Source of the DNA: Siphonodentalium dalli
Lineage: Eukaryota; Mollusca; Scaphopoda; Gadilida; Siphonodentaliidae
Direction: 5' to 3'
Length of the DNA: 64,000 bases
Assembly: GCA_032622095.1 (NCBI GenBank)
Contig: CP136063.1
Location: forward strand, 8,783,814 to 8,847,813
Each line of letters starts with the position of its first letter. Position 1 is the stretch's first letter. Below the pieces are notes generated by a model. That model did not search any database and was not told where the DNA came from. It saw only the letters and a program-made list of their open reading frames with translations. A program made the position numbers and the translations under genes. Positions 1 to 9,245 of this stretch are shown piece after piece.

Positions 1-317
1 GAAAGTATCTCTAGTCTCAAATTAATATTGTTTTTACCGGTAGTTACTTTTTCCCTTCTATTCAGTTTCTATATCCCATAAATTTCAGAAGATAAATTGC
101 TTAATCGAGGTGACTAATGGGTGAAAAATCAGCAACCTCAAACTGGGGAACTTCAATCTGATCCTAGATTTTAATATCACAAACTTCTGAAATTCTTGTT
201 ACGTTGCCATAACAACATTAACATAATTAAATCATGCGCCACCACAGAGAATCAAGGATCACTTGAAGGTTCAAATAGGCTAAGTCCATTTAAATATATC
301 ATCCTGATTAAGACATG
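1..317. other. No gene seen
   Basis: AT-rich sequence downstream (on the minus strand) of the duplicated donor sites of the Pro/Gln-rich exon. If that exon is real this is its following intron. No open frame, repeat or RNA gene was recognised. Confidence 0.4.
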
Positions 318-540
318 TTATATACTGCCATGCTGATCTAGCGGTCAAATTGGACACAGATGATTCAGAGATATTATATACTAACCTGCTGAATTAGCGG
401 CATAATTCGGCACAGACAATTCAGATGTTATATACTAACCTGCTGAACTGGCAGCGGCATAATTCGGCACAGACAATTCAGATGTTATATACTAACCTGC
501 TGAACTGGCAGTCAGATTCAGCACAGACGATTCAGAGATG
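318..540 (-). repeat. Four-copy 54-57-bp tandem repeat carrying an exon end and splice donor
   Basis: The TTATATAC block starts at 318, 374, 428 and 485, so the period is 56, 54 and 57 bp. On the minus strand each unit contains the last codons of the adjacent exon (reading like ISESS..NLTASSAG in the exonic copy and ISELS..NYAA.SAG in the others) followed by the donor CAGCAG|GTTAGTATATAAC. Three of the four copies keep a good donor; the most distal copy (from 318) has CATGGCAGT in place of CAGGTTAGT. The exon end and the first bases of the intron were therefore duplicated together. Confidence 0.75.
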
Positions 541-1730
541 TTAGCATTCAATATATTAGGACTGGGAGTCGGTCGCTCAGGGTTCAGCCAACTATCCTCA
601 CTCAACATTGACCTATTTTCCTGTATGTCAGGGCCATCAAACCGCTCCTCAGATATATAGGAATTCCCAAGTTTCTGCGTCACAAATGTCAGAACTGGAA
701 TTAGGTTGAGTAAGAGCTGGTTGATGTCCTGGATGAGTGGCAGTTTTAGTTGAAGGGTGTGGCAACAGTTGTTGCTGGATTTGGTATTGATGAGTTGCAA
801 CAGCTTGACTCATGAGTTGAATCTTTGGTTGAGTCATCATTTGCTGCGGATATCCATGCTGAATCAGGTTTTGCTGTGATGTTGATGGTTGAGATATGAA
901 TTGAGGTATTTGGTGCGAGATTGCTTGAGGTACAGGTGCATTTTGAGAAGGAACACCTCGTCGATATCCTTGAGTTTGCTGCGGATTCATGGGATAAGAA
1001 GCTTGTGGCGTCGGTGAAGGATGCATTCTAGGTTGAGCTGAGAAGGAACTGAATCTGAATAAGTGTTCTGAGTAACATAGTTCAGCTGAGGTCCAGTCGA
1101 TCTTGGTGAACCGATTGGCTGATTTATCACAGAGGTATGAGGAAGAGTGTCACCTCGGGCATAGAACCGTCAATCATTTATGAAGCTCTGCTAATCATCT
1201 GATTTTGTTGAGCAGCCATAGCTATCTGCTTTGGGGCCATGCCCATATGTTGGCCAGTCACCCTCATAGGGTATTCTGCTGTGAAGCTACGCCCATATGT
1301 TGATTAGATGATGTTGAGATTGATTGAACACAGTCCGAGGATTATTAGTTTGATTATAGCCTTTTGGCACACATTTTTGCTGCATTAACGGAACAATCTG
1401 TCTGTGAACATTAGTTGAAGATGGTATCTGGCTATTAACCAGATATCCTTGAGAAGACACTGGATTCACATTATTATACCAGTACCAGTAGTTCCATATT
1501 GGGACTGAGAACCAGTCATTCCAGGTTGCGGCGGTCTCATATTCTGATGCTGTGCAGAGATTGTAGCAGGTCGGTTTGTACTTGGAACACTTGGTCGCAC
1601 GAATCCATTGCAATTCATGAGCAGTGTTCTGAGCTGACGGACCAGATTATTTCGGACTCCTTTTAGGACTTGGGTTTGTGTCATTCATTATTAGTGAGAC
1701 ATCAGGAACCATTGGCTGGATTCTGGTAAA
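497..1730 (-). pseudogene. Degraded Pro/Gln-rich exon with several frameshifts
   Basis: On the minus strand a good acceptor (CTTATTACAG, preceded by AT-rich sequence) precedes position 1730 and a good donor (TCAGCAG|GTTAGT) follows 497. Between them the three frames take turns encoding low-complexity Pro/Gln/Ser/Asn-rich protein: 1730 to about 1650, then about 1684-1466, about 1470-1290, about 1120-1030, 1026-652 (for example QQLLPHPSTKTATHPGHQ) and about 690-497. Each switch needs an indel, and stops occur at several of them. This composition suits disordered regions of transcription or chromatin proteins, but no family could be assigned. It lies on the same strand as, and downstream of, the PWWP and ADD exons and could belong to the same locus. 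However, it does not continue the ADD domain, which should resume with a second Cys of a CxxC pair. Repeated frame breaks indicate a pseudogene or uncorrected indel errors in the assembly. Confidence 0.5.
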
Positions 1731-2066
1731 CTGTAATAAGAAGGTTAACATTAATTAATTAATTAAATATGTATTCAGGGTTCCACTGCAAGTTGTGTGC
1801 ACCAGTCTCTATCCAGACAAAGCCTGCATGTAGTATATGACTATATTTATATAAGTCGTTCGTCCGAAGGTAGGTCATGCTCAGCAATTGCCGTTTGGTC
1901 AACTGCTGCACATGACACGTTCGCCCGAACGGCAACCACCACCACCATCGGGCACATGCAGGAAAAGGGCCATTCGTTCGAAGGGTACAAACCCCATTGG
2001 CTACGGGCTTGGTTTACCATGATGAAAATGTAAATTTATGTGTGAGAATAATGGTATCATTTTTTA
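1731..2066. other. Presumed intron, no gene seen
   Basis: Begins with the AT-rich tract upstream of the acceptor at 1731-1732, including (TTAA)n at about 1749-1766. The rest shows a few GTTCG/CGAAC pairs but no supported gene on either strand. Confidence 0.4.
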
Positions 2067-2931
2067 GTCGAGTTTTTCAAAAACTTGACTTATGGTTTGG
2101 CGAGGGACGGTTGGCGGGCGGGCGGTGGCGGGCGGCGGCGGGCAGCCGGACCTAAAGAATGCATTATAACTTTGACATTTGTGAAATAATTCAAATTTTT
2201 TTTGGTATGGCAGTTGCTCCCAATGACTATTTACTGCCTGTAGAAAATGGGTCACGTCCGAACTTTTTAACAAGAGTTATCCATTTTAGATGGTTTTTAG
2301 TTAAGTTTTTCACCGATAGCGCGATAACTCACGCAAATATTAACCAATTTCAACAATATTGCGTATATGAGACTCTTGCAACAATATCTCGGACGAGTTC
2401 GAAAACCAGGTTTGTCAGAATTGTTTTCCCGGAGTTGTGGGTCTTAGTTTGTCTATTTTTAGCAATTTTATCACCGTTAGCGTGATAACTCGATGAAATA
2501 TTAACCGATTTAAACAATATTTGGTATATGAGTCTCTTGCAACAATATCACGGACGAGTTCGAAAACCTGGTTTGTCCGAATTGTTTTCGCGGAGTTATG
2601 GGTCTTAGTTTGTCTATTTTTAGCAATGTTATCACCGTTAGCGCGATCGATAACTCAATGAAATATTAACCGATTTACACAATATTTGGTATATGAGTCT
2701 CTTGCAACAATATCTCGGACGAGTTCAAAAACCTGGTTTGTCCAAAAAAATTGTCCGGAGTTATGGGTCTTAGTTTGTCTATTTTAATAGCAATTTTATC
2801 ACTGTTGGTGCGATAACTCAATGAAATATTAACAGATTCAATTGATATTTGGTATATAGGTCTATTGCAATAATATACCATCGTCCGACTTTTTTCCCCA
2901 GAAGTTTGGTTGGACTGCCAAAAAACTCGAC
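2067..2931. mobile_element. Inverted-ended element with three and a half 161-165-bp tandem units
   Basis: GTCGAGTTTTT at 2067-2077 is matched by its complement AAAAACTCGAC at 2921-2931, so the ends are inverted. Inside, GATAACTC recurs at 2323, 2484, 2649 and 2812, giving a 161-165-bp unit that also carries the phrases GGTCTTAGTTTGTC and CAATATTTGGTATATG. The left part (about 2096-2152) is a strongly GC-rich CGGGCGG tract unlike its AT-rich surroundings. No transposase is encoded; this looks like a non-autonomous element with internal tandem units. Confidence 0.5.
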
Positions 2932-3465
2932 AAAAGCATCTTAGATGCGTACCCCTTGTTATTAATTTGTTTCCTCATTTTCTCCTTCCTGGTGGTCGAT
3001 TCCGCATTTTACATCGTAACTCAGATGACGTCATATAGGTAGACATGACTCCGAATCCGTGTTTTTAATTAGTCTACTCATTTGACGTCATATGAGGATT
3101 TGCGACGGAGATATATAGCCGACAGCTGGTGGGGGTATTATTTATTTATTTCTTGGCTTATTTATTACGCTATTGTTATGGGACTTGGGATCATTGTGAT
3201 CACAATAGGGGTGGCGTTCCGGCAGTGTTCTGTTATATTCATCAGAATAGCAATCCTTTAAGCGAGAATGATAACTGTGCACAGCATTATTTAGGCTAAA
3301 CAAAATAAAAGTACTATTTCTGACACCTTCATTGCTTAGATAAAAAATTATATGAGAACAGAAACCTGTCTGCCTGCCTGCCTGCTGCTTTTGAAAATAA
3401 ACTTTTTTGAGAAACAAACAATTGTTTGTGACCTCAGTTCAGCCGATTCAGAATTGACCACTTAC
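2932..3465. other. Presumed intron next to the ADD exon, no gene seen
   Basis: Contains two TGACGTCA palindromes (about 3025 and 3083) both followed by TAT, a short (CTGC)n run at about 3368-3386, and the palindrome ACAAACAATTGTTTGT at about 3413-3428. TGACGTCA matches the CRE consensus but nothing shows it is a promoter here. No remaining ADD-domain exon (Cys-rich, CxxC pairs) was found on the minus strand. Confidence 0.4.
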
Positions 3466-3639
3466 CTTACACACTAACACATTCAGAACAGGATGGCACT
3501 TCACATCCTTGTAGTTGATTATCTGGACTCCACAAGCTGTACACAAAATTCTTGATGAATCCAATTCTGGAAATACAAACTCAGTTGTTTCAAAGGTTGG
3601 TTGATGGACAATTATTGCATCACATACTTCAGCAAAGTT
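3466..3639 (-). CDS. Exon encoding the start of an ATRX-type ADD zinc-binding domain
   Basis: The exon is 174 bp, 58 codons, phase 0 at both ends. The acceptor ATTTAG precedes 3639 (an in-frame TAG lies just upstream, so the exon cannot extend) and the consensus donor AAG|GTAAGT follows 3466. The translation contains ILCTACGVQIINYKDVKCHP then VLNVLVCK. It aligns with the first zinc site of the ATRX ADD domain, which has the same spacing (C-T-A-C-G, a following Asn/Lys stretch, H-P, then L-x-V-L-x-C-K). Visible Cys residues are C33, C36, C48 and C57 of the exon; C57 should pair with a Cys two residues further on, in the next exon. ADD domains in ATRX and DNMT3 read unmodified H3K4 together with H3K9 methylation. 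The DNMT3 version is less similar (it has GG.C in place of VL.CK). The rest of the domain (GATA-like and PHD fingers) is not seen downstream in the window, so the gene is incomplete here. Confidence 0.72.
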
Positions 3640-3794
3640 CTAAATATGTATTATGGTATATCAAGACACTGTCAATTTTAATATTAGCAGAGAAAATACA
3701 TGTACCATCATGGAAATGTTAATTTCACTGGTAAAAAAAGACCTGTTTGGGGTTTCTGTATTTTATGTCATTGGATAATTGTAGAGTAAAACAC

Positions 3795-5055
3795 AAAGCC
3801 ATATATATGTAGCAAAGCTCATCTTGAGCAACTGACCCTTTCTTTTCTCGTTCCCACTTACATGTCAATGTTAACATCCATGACAAATTTCATGAAGATC
3901 CTACCAAAGATACGACTTGTAGCCTGTGTCAAAGTATTTAGTCATACAAAGAGTAAAATCCAAGATGGCTGCCAGCGGCCATGTTTTATGTCCAAATGAC
4001 CCCAAACTGACTTGTTCCCATCTACAAGTCAATATTAACATGAAAGTGTCAATGACACTGTAGCTCAACTTGGAAAGGGAATAATTTCATGTGTTACAGT
4101 CAATGGAGTGATTAGGAATGTGTTAAGTTGAAAGGCCTAGTTATGCAATGAGTAAAATCCAAGATGGCCACTGGCATCCATGTTTTTTTGCCGAATGACC
4201 CCAAAAAGACTTGTTCCCATTTACATGTCATTGTTAACATCCTTCACAAATTTCATGATGATCCGACAAAAGATACAACCTGTAGCCTGTGTCAAAGGAT
4301 TTAGTCATGTAAAGAGTAAAATACAAGATGGCTGCTGGCAGGCATGTATTTTGGCCGAACGACCCAAAAATTACTCGTTCCCATATACATGTCAATATTA
4401 ATATCCATGACAAATTTCATGATGATCAGATGAATAAAAGTGTCAATGACACTGTAGCTCAACTTGGCATATAATACATTACCGTGAGTCAATGGAGTGA
4501 TAAGGAAAGTTTAAATGTTTAAGCAATAGCAAGAATCATATGAAGTTTGAGATCAATTGGATGAAAAATGCTGGCTGTAGGGTAAGCCGAGTATTTAGTG
4601 ACGCAAAGAGTAAAATCCAAGATGGCTGCCAGCAGCCAAGTTTTACATCAAAAATCGTTCAAATATGATAGCCCCCATCTAGAAGTGATCCTGAACATAC
4701 CTGTAAATTTTCAAAACAATTCTCCAATAAATGTGGGCTGCAAAATGTGAAATCCAAGATGGCCACAGGAGGTTATGCTTTTTAATGAAAATGACAAACA
4801 ATTTATGGCTCCCATCTAGATATCACCCAATAGATCTATATAAAGTTTGGCAATGATTGGATAAGGGATGGGGCATTAGGATTTGCCAAAGATTAGTCAT
4901 GCAAAGAGTAACATCAGAGATGGCTGTTGGGGCCATGTTTTTTAACAAATTTCGGGAAAAAATTATGGCCCCCATCTAGTGGTCACCTCGAAGATCCATA
5001 TGAAGTTTGATGACGATTGAATGAGAGATGTGGTCGGTAGACAGTCTAGTAATAA
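3795..5055. mobile_element. AAGATGGC-core repeat family, first block
   Basis: Degenerate tandem units of about 150-190 bp. Each carries AAATCCAAGATGGC, a variable CCATGTTTT, GAATGACCCCAAA, CATCTACATGTCAAT, GACAAATTTCATGATGATC and CTGTAGCC. Two copies of the element's left end, GTGTCAATGACACTGTAGCT, lie at about 4046 and 4441, so elements are nested or joined. The units decay towards 5055. No coding capacity. The block fills the intron between the PWWP and ADD exons, where the rest of the PWWP domain should be. Confidence 0.65.
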
Positions 5056-5060
5056 CTACT

Positions 5061-5268
5061 CGAACGGACAGACATGGGGGTATAAATATTACAAGTATTG
5101 ATAAGCATACCTCGAACGGACAGACATGGGGATATAAATATTACAAGTATTGATAAGAATACCTCCAACAGACAGACATAGGGATATAAATATTACAAGT
5201 ATTGTTATCATTCCTTGAACATATATACAAGGGCGTATAAATATTATGAGTATTGATAAGCATACCTT
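5061..5268 (-). repeat. 52-bp tandem repeat that copies the PWWP exon's donor site
   Basis: The CGAAC-like block recurs at 5061, 5113, 5165, 5216 and 5268, a period of 51-52 bp. On the minus strand the unit starts with the exon end plus donor (TTCAAG|GTATGC at the true junction) and continues TTATCAATACTTGTAATATT. Downstream copies keep a usable GT (GAG|GTATTC, GAG|GTATGC), while one has GAATG in its place and the most distal one lost it. The intron therefore offers a ladder of potential donors at 52-bp steps. Confidence 0.75.
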
Positions 5269-6665
5269 GAACAAATTTAGTGAAAGCTCCAGTGATAGGA
5301 TCATACAAGATCATACATGGCCACCACGGATGACTGCTGACCTTGGACCAAACAAGGTCACCGACCAGCCACACAGGAGGCTTCTCCTCGTCAAGCTTCG
5401 TCATGTCCACATCCAAACTCTTTCTCACGTTATCCTTCTGTATTTGTTTCGTTTTGGCAATTGGCTCTAGTTCGTCGATGGGAACTTTTTTCTTTATTTT
5501 TCGTTTTTCCACACACTCCTGACATCCATTGATGCGGCCTGCGGAGACGAAGCTTTTTCTGGTGGTACAGATGCCGACTTCATCTTGTTATTCTTGGGGC
5601 TTATCACTTTAGATTTCGGTGGTCGGCCTCTTGTTATTCTTGGGGCTTATCACTTTAGATTTCGGTGGTAGATGCCGACTTTATCTTGTTATTCTTGGGG
5701 CTTATCACTTTAGATTTCGGTGGTCGGCCTCTTGTTATTCTTGGGGCTTATCACTTCAGATTTCGGTGGTCGGCCTCTTGTTATTCTTGGGGCTTATCAC
5801 TTTAGATTTCGGTGGTCGGCCTCTGTAGATGCCGACTTTATCTTGTTATTCTTGGGGCTTATCACTTTAGATTTCGGTGGTCGGCCTCTGTGTTTTTTCC
5901 TTGTTATTCTTGGGGCTTATCACTTTAGATTTCGGTGGTCGGCCTCTGTGTTTTTTCCTTGTTATTCTTGGGGCTTATCACTTTAGATTTCGGTGGTCGG
6001 CCTCTGTGTTTGTTATTCTTGGGCTTATCACTTTAGATTTCGGTGGTCGGCCTCTGTGTTTTTTGGGGCTTATCACTTTAGATTTCGGTGGTCGGCCTCT
6101 GTGTTTTTTCCTTGTTATTCTTGGGGCTTATCACTTTAGATTTCGGTGGTCGGCCTCGGTGTTTTTTCCTTGTTATTCTTGGGGCTTATCACTTTAGATT
6201 TCGGTGGTCGGCCTCTGTGTTTGTTATTCTTGGGCTTATCACTTTAGATTTCGGTGGTCGGCCTCTGTGTTTTTTGGGGCTTATCACTTTAGATTTCGGT
6301 GGTCGGCCTCTGTGTTTTTTCCTTGTTATTCTTGGGGCTTATCACTTTAGATTTCGGTGGTCGGCCTCTGTGTTTTTTCCTTGTTATTCTTGGGGCTTAT
6401 CACTTTAGATTTCGGTGGTCGGCCTCTGTGTTTTTTCCTTGTTATTCTTGGGGCTTATCACTTTAGATTTCGGTGGTTGGCCTCTGTGTTTTTTGGGGCT
6501 AATCACTTTAGATTTCGGTGGTCGGCCTCTGTGTTATTCTTGGGGCTTATCACTTTAGATTTCGGTGGTCGGCCTCTGTGTTATTCTTGGGGCTTATCAC
6601 TTTAGATTTCTTGTGTTTTTTCTGCTCTGTGGAATCTGATGACTCAACTTTTTCTTGTTTTTGAT
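5266..6665 (-). CDS. Exon with the N-terminal half of an NSD/MSH6-like PWWP domain, split by a minisatellite
   Basis: A good acceptor (AAATTACAG, preceded by a T-rich tract) lies just above 6665 and a good donor (CAAG|GTATGC) just below 5266. The 5' part, 6665 to about 6592, reads in one frame as a Lys/Gln/Glu/Ser-rich linker ending [11 protein letters not shown]. The 58-bp minisatellite follows, then the same KVISPKNN phrase at about 5599 continuing as [19 protein letters not shown]. About 5505 the frame changes by 2 bp, and the rest reads [16 protein letters not shown] and then a PWWP core: [18 protein letters not shown], with GDLVW at 5348-5362 and PWWP at 5318-5329, followed by a DP turn. 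PWWP domains bind nucleosomal DNA and H3K36-methylated tails. Only about 37 of the usual 90-130 residues are present; the remainder should be in a following exon that was not found. The core is closest to the first PWWP of NSD methyltransferases or that of MSH6. The exon ends in phase 1 while the ADD exon starts in phase 0, so the two cannot be spliced directly in frame. Confidence 0.62.
5586..6607. repeat. 58-bp minisatellite inside the PWWP exon
   Basis: Unit (plus strand) runs TTGTTATTCTTGGGGCTTAT, then CACTTTAGATTTCGGTGGTC, then GGCCTCTGTGTTTTTTCC. About 18-20 units are present, some shortened to about 40-50 bp by loss of the TTCCTTGTTATTCTTG part, and a few with inserted GTAGATGCCGACTTTATC copied from the exon flank (5640-5700 and 5823-5850). 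The distance between the two outermost GCTTATCACTTTAGA copies (5599 and 6592) is 993 bp, a multiple of three, but single units are 58 bp, so minus-strand stops (TAA, TGA) arise inside. The plus strand lacks frequent stops, which yields spurious open frames of up to 106 codons. Confidence 0.85.
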
Positions 6666-6692
6666 CTGTAATTTTTTCAAATTGAATAAAAA

Positions 6693-6960
6693 TACATGTC
6701 GTGAGCCAAATCTGGATATTGTGTCTGTCGTTTGCAGAATGAGGTCCCCAGAGGGTGAATTTCGTGACACTATCCAGCATAGCAGGCTAGCATCACCAAA
6801 TTCACCATCTGGGGACAACATTCTGCATGGCCTCATCTGCTATGGCAGACATAGACTCAGATTGAAGTTCCCGAATGGTGAATATTGTAATGTACACCCA
6901 TTGGGAACCTCGATTATGCAATGTGTCATCTGCCAATGTGGGGATAGAGAAACTAAACTA
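6693..6960 (+). mobile_element. Inverted-repeat element (440-bp family), truncated copy
   Basis: Left end resembles the other copies (TGTCTG..TTTGCAGAATGAGGTCCCC, then CACCAAATTCACC, a conserved middle, and ACACCCATTGGGAACCTC). It stops after GATAGAGAAACTAAAC, where the complete copies continue with GAAGGGAAAAAG. The AAGATGGC-core element begins a few bases later, so the right half of this copy has been lost or replaced. Confidence 0.6.
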
Positions 6961-6963
6961 AAT

Positions 6964-8647
6964 GAAAGTGTCAATGACACTGTAGCTCAACTTTGTAAAG
7001 AAGGTATTTTTTTTTGTGATGAGCAATGAATAGAGAGTTCAAAAAGGAGTGTAACAATGAGCAGTAAAGGATTTAGTCACACACAGAGTAAAATCCAATA
7101 TGGCTGCTGGCGGCCATGTTTTTTTGCCGATTGACCCAAAATTAATCGTTGCCATCTACATGTCAATATTAACATCCACGACAAATTTCATGATGATCAG
7201 ACGAACAGTACGACCTGTAGCCCGTGCTAATGCATTGAATATTTTAAAATCAAAGATGGCCGCTGGCAGCCATGTTTTTTGCCCGAATTACCCCAAAATG
7301 ATTCGTTCCCATCTACATTCCAATTTCAACAGCCATGACAAATTTCACGATGATCAGACTAAAGGTACGACCTGTAGCTCGTGCTAAAGAATTTAGTCAT
7401 ACCTAGAGTAAAATCCAAGATGGCTGCTGGCAGCCATGTTTTTTGCCCGAATGACCCAAAAATGACTCGTTCCCATCTACATGTCATTGTTAACATCCAT
7501 GACAAATTTTTTGTTGATCAGACTAAAGGTACGACCTGTAGCCCGTGCTAAAGGATTTAGTCATACAAAGAGTAAAATCCAAGATGGCTGCTGGCGGCCA
7601 TATTTTTTGGCCGAATGACCCCAAAATGACTCGTTCCCATGGACACGTCATTGTTAACATCCATGACAAATTTTGTTATTATCCGACCAAAGGTACGACC
7701 TGTAGCCCGTGCTAAAAGATTTAGTCATGCAAAGAGTAAAATCCAAGATGGCTGCTGGTGGCATGTTTTTTGACCGAATGACCCCAAAATTACTCGTTCC
7801 CATCTACATGTCTAAATATTAACATCCATGACAAATTTCATGACGATCAGACGAAATCCAAGATGGCCACTGGCAGCCATGTTTTTTTTCCGAATGACCC
7901 CAAAATGAATCATTCCGGTCTAAATGTTGATGTCAACAGCTATGACAAATTTCATAATGATCCGTTCAAAGGTACGACCTGTAGCCTATATTGTTGACGC
8001 ATCACGCACACACGGACGGAGCCATGGCAATAGCTCAAACTTTACAAAGTAAAGTTGAGCTAACAATACGACCTGTAGCCCGTGCTAATGGATTGAATTT
8101 TGAAATCCAAGATGGCCACTGGCGGCCATGTTTTTTGGCCGAATGAACCCAAAATGACTCGTTCCCATCTACATGTCAATATTAACTTCCACGACAAATT
8201 TCATGATGATCAGACGAACACTCCGGCCTGTAGTCTGTGCTAATTTATTGAATTATGAAATTCAAGATGGCCGCTGGTGGCCATGTTTTTTTCTTCGAAT
8301 GACCCCAAAATGACTCGTTCCCATCTAGATATCAATGTCAACAGCCTTGACAAATTTCATAATGATCCGATCAAAGGTACGACCTGTAGCCCGTGTCAAA
8401 GGATTTAGTCATGTAAAGATCAAAATCCAAGATGGCCACTGGCGGCCATGTTTTTTTCCCGAATGACCCCAAAATGATTCGTTCCCATCTACAAGTTATC
8501 GTTAACATCCATGACAAATTTTATAATGATCCGACCAAAGGTACGACCTGTAGCCCGTGCTAAAGGAAATTGTTGACGCATCACACACGGACGACGGACG
8601 ACAAAGACATGGCAATCCCTCAAACTTCCAAAGTAAAGTTGAGCTAA
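6964..8647 (+). mobile_element. AAGATGGC-core element, complete-looking copy
   Basis: Starts GAAAGTGTCAATGACAC then TGTAGCTCAACTTTG and ends CAAAGTAAAGTTGAGCTAA, so the ends are inverted (TAGCTCAACTTT versus AAAGTTGAGCTA). The ten bases TAAACTAAAT occur immediately outside both ends (6954-6963 and 8648-8657). The interior is about ten tandem units of 150-160 bp with the core AAATCCAAGATGGC. A second right-end motif sits inside at about 8030-8064, suggesting a joined or nested copy. The tail includes CACACGGACGACGGACGAC. No transposase frame is present, so it would have to be mobilised by another element. Confidence 0.65.
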
Positions 8648-8883
8648 TAAACTAAATAGGCTTGATGGTTCTTGAGAACAAATCGTTTTAAGAATTACTA
8701 TGCAGGGAAAGAGTTATGACCCTGGCTTTGCAACTATTTGACCCAGTGACCTAATTTGAACAAATCTGAATGTGAATCACCTAGGGAACATCCACATCAA
8801 ATATGAATCCATTTGGTCCTACTGATCTGAAGATGATGTTCAAAGAATTGTTGATGGACGGACGGACTCAGGTGAGCTAAAAC
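8648..8883 (+). mobile_element. Hairpin-tailed repeat, 5'-truncated copy
   Basis: Carries the family phrases GGTTCTTGAGAA, AAGAATTACTATG, GGAAAGAGTTATG, CCTAGGGAACATCCACA, TTGATGGACGGACGG and the terminal CAGGTGAGCTAAAA. Only the last 235 bp are present and the hairpin before the tail is lost. Confidence 0.6.
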
Positions 8884-9094
8884 AATTGTATTGTGTAATC
8901 AGTCTGTTCGTCCGTCAGTCCGTCTGGGCATCTGGGTGCACATTTAAACGTTACAGGCAAGTGGTCAGGGGAGGAGCCTAAGACAAAAGAAAGCTTTCAT
9001 GATTGACCACCTAATATCAAACTACCACCTAATGCCCGTTATTTTGTATTATTTAGGAGTTAATTGGTAGTCTTAAGTGGTAAAACCTGTCAAA

Positions 9095-9245
9095 AACGGT
9101 AAAGTTTCCCCCATCAACACATGATACAGTAATGCCCTAAGTAATCGACTCCTTTAACCACAGCAGAATTATGGGCAACTTTTCAGGATTTAGTCGGAAA
9201 TATGGCTTGTTGCCATTCATCGGAAAGCTCTCTGCCAGTTAACAT
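9095..9245 (+). repeat. Dispersed repeat (TAAGTAATCGA family), first copy
   Basis: Runs from GGTAAAGTTTCCCCCATC through CCCTAAGTAATCGACTCC and TTAGTCGGAAATATGGC to GGAAAGCTCTCTGCC. The same text recurs at 9552-9758 and, inverted, at 9762-9863. A weaker relative may sit near 27741 (GCTCTAATTAATCAACTC). Confidence 0.6.

Noticed and set aside
3020-3095. CRE-type promoter (two TGACGTCA sites)
   Set aside because: Located in a presumed intron without a transcription start or open frame nearby; two 8-mers alone are weak evidence.
5619-6605. Overlapping plus-strand open frames of 70-106 codons ([13 protein letters not shown] repeats)
   Set aside because: They are by-products of the 58-bp minisatellite, which lacks plus-strand stops; the coding signal here is on the minus strand.
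6655-7029. Plus-strand open frame of 124 codons
   Set aside because: Runs through the PWWP exon's acceptor, a truncated inverted-repeat element and the start of another element.
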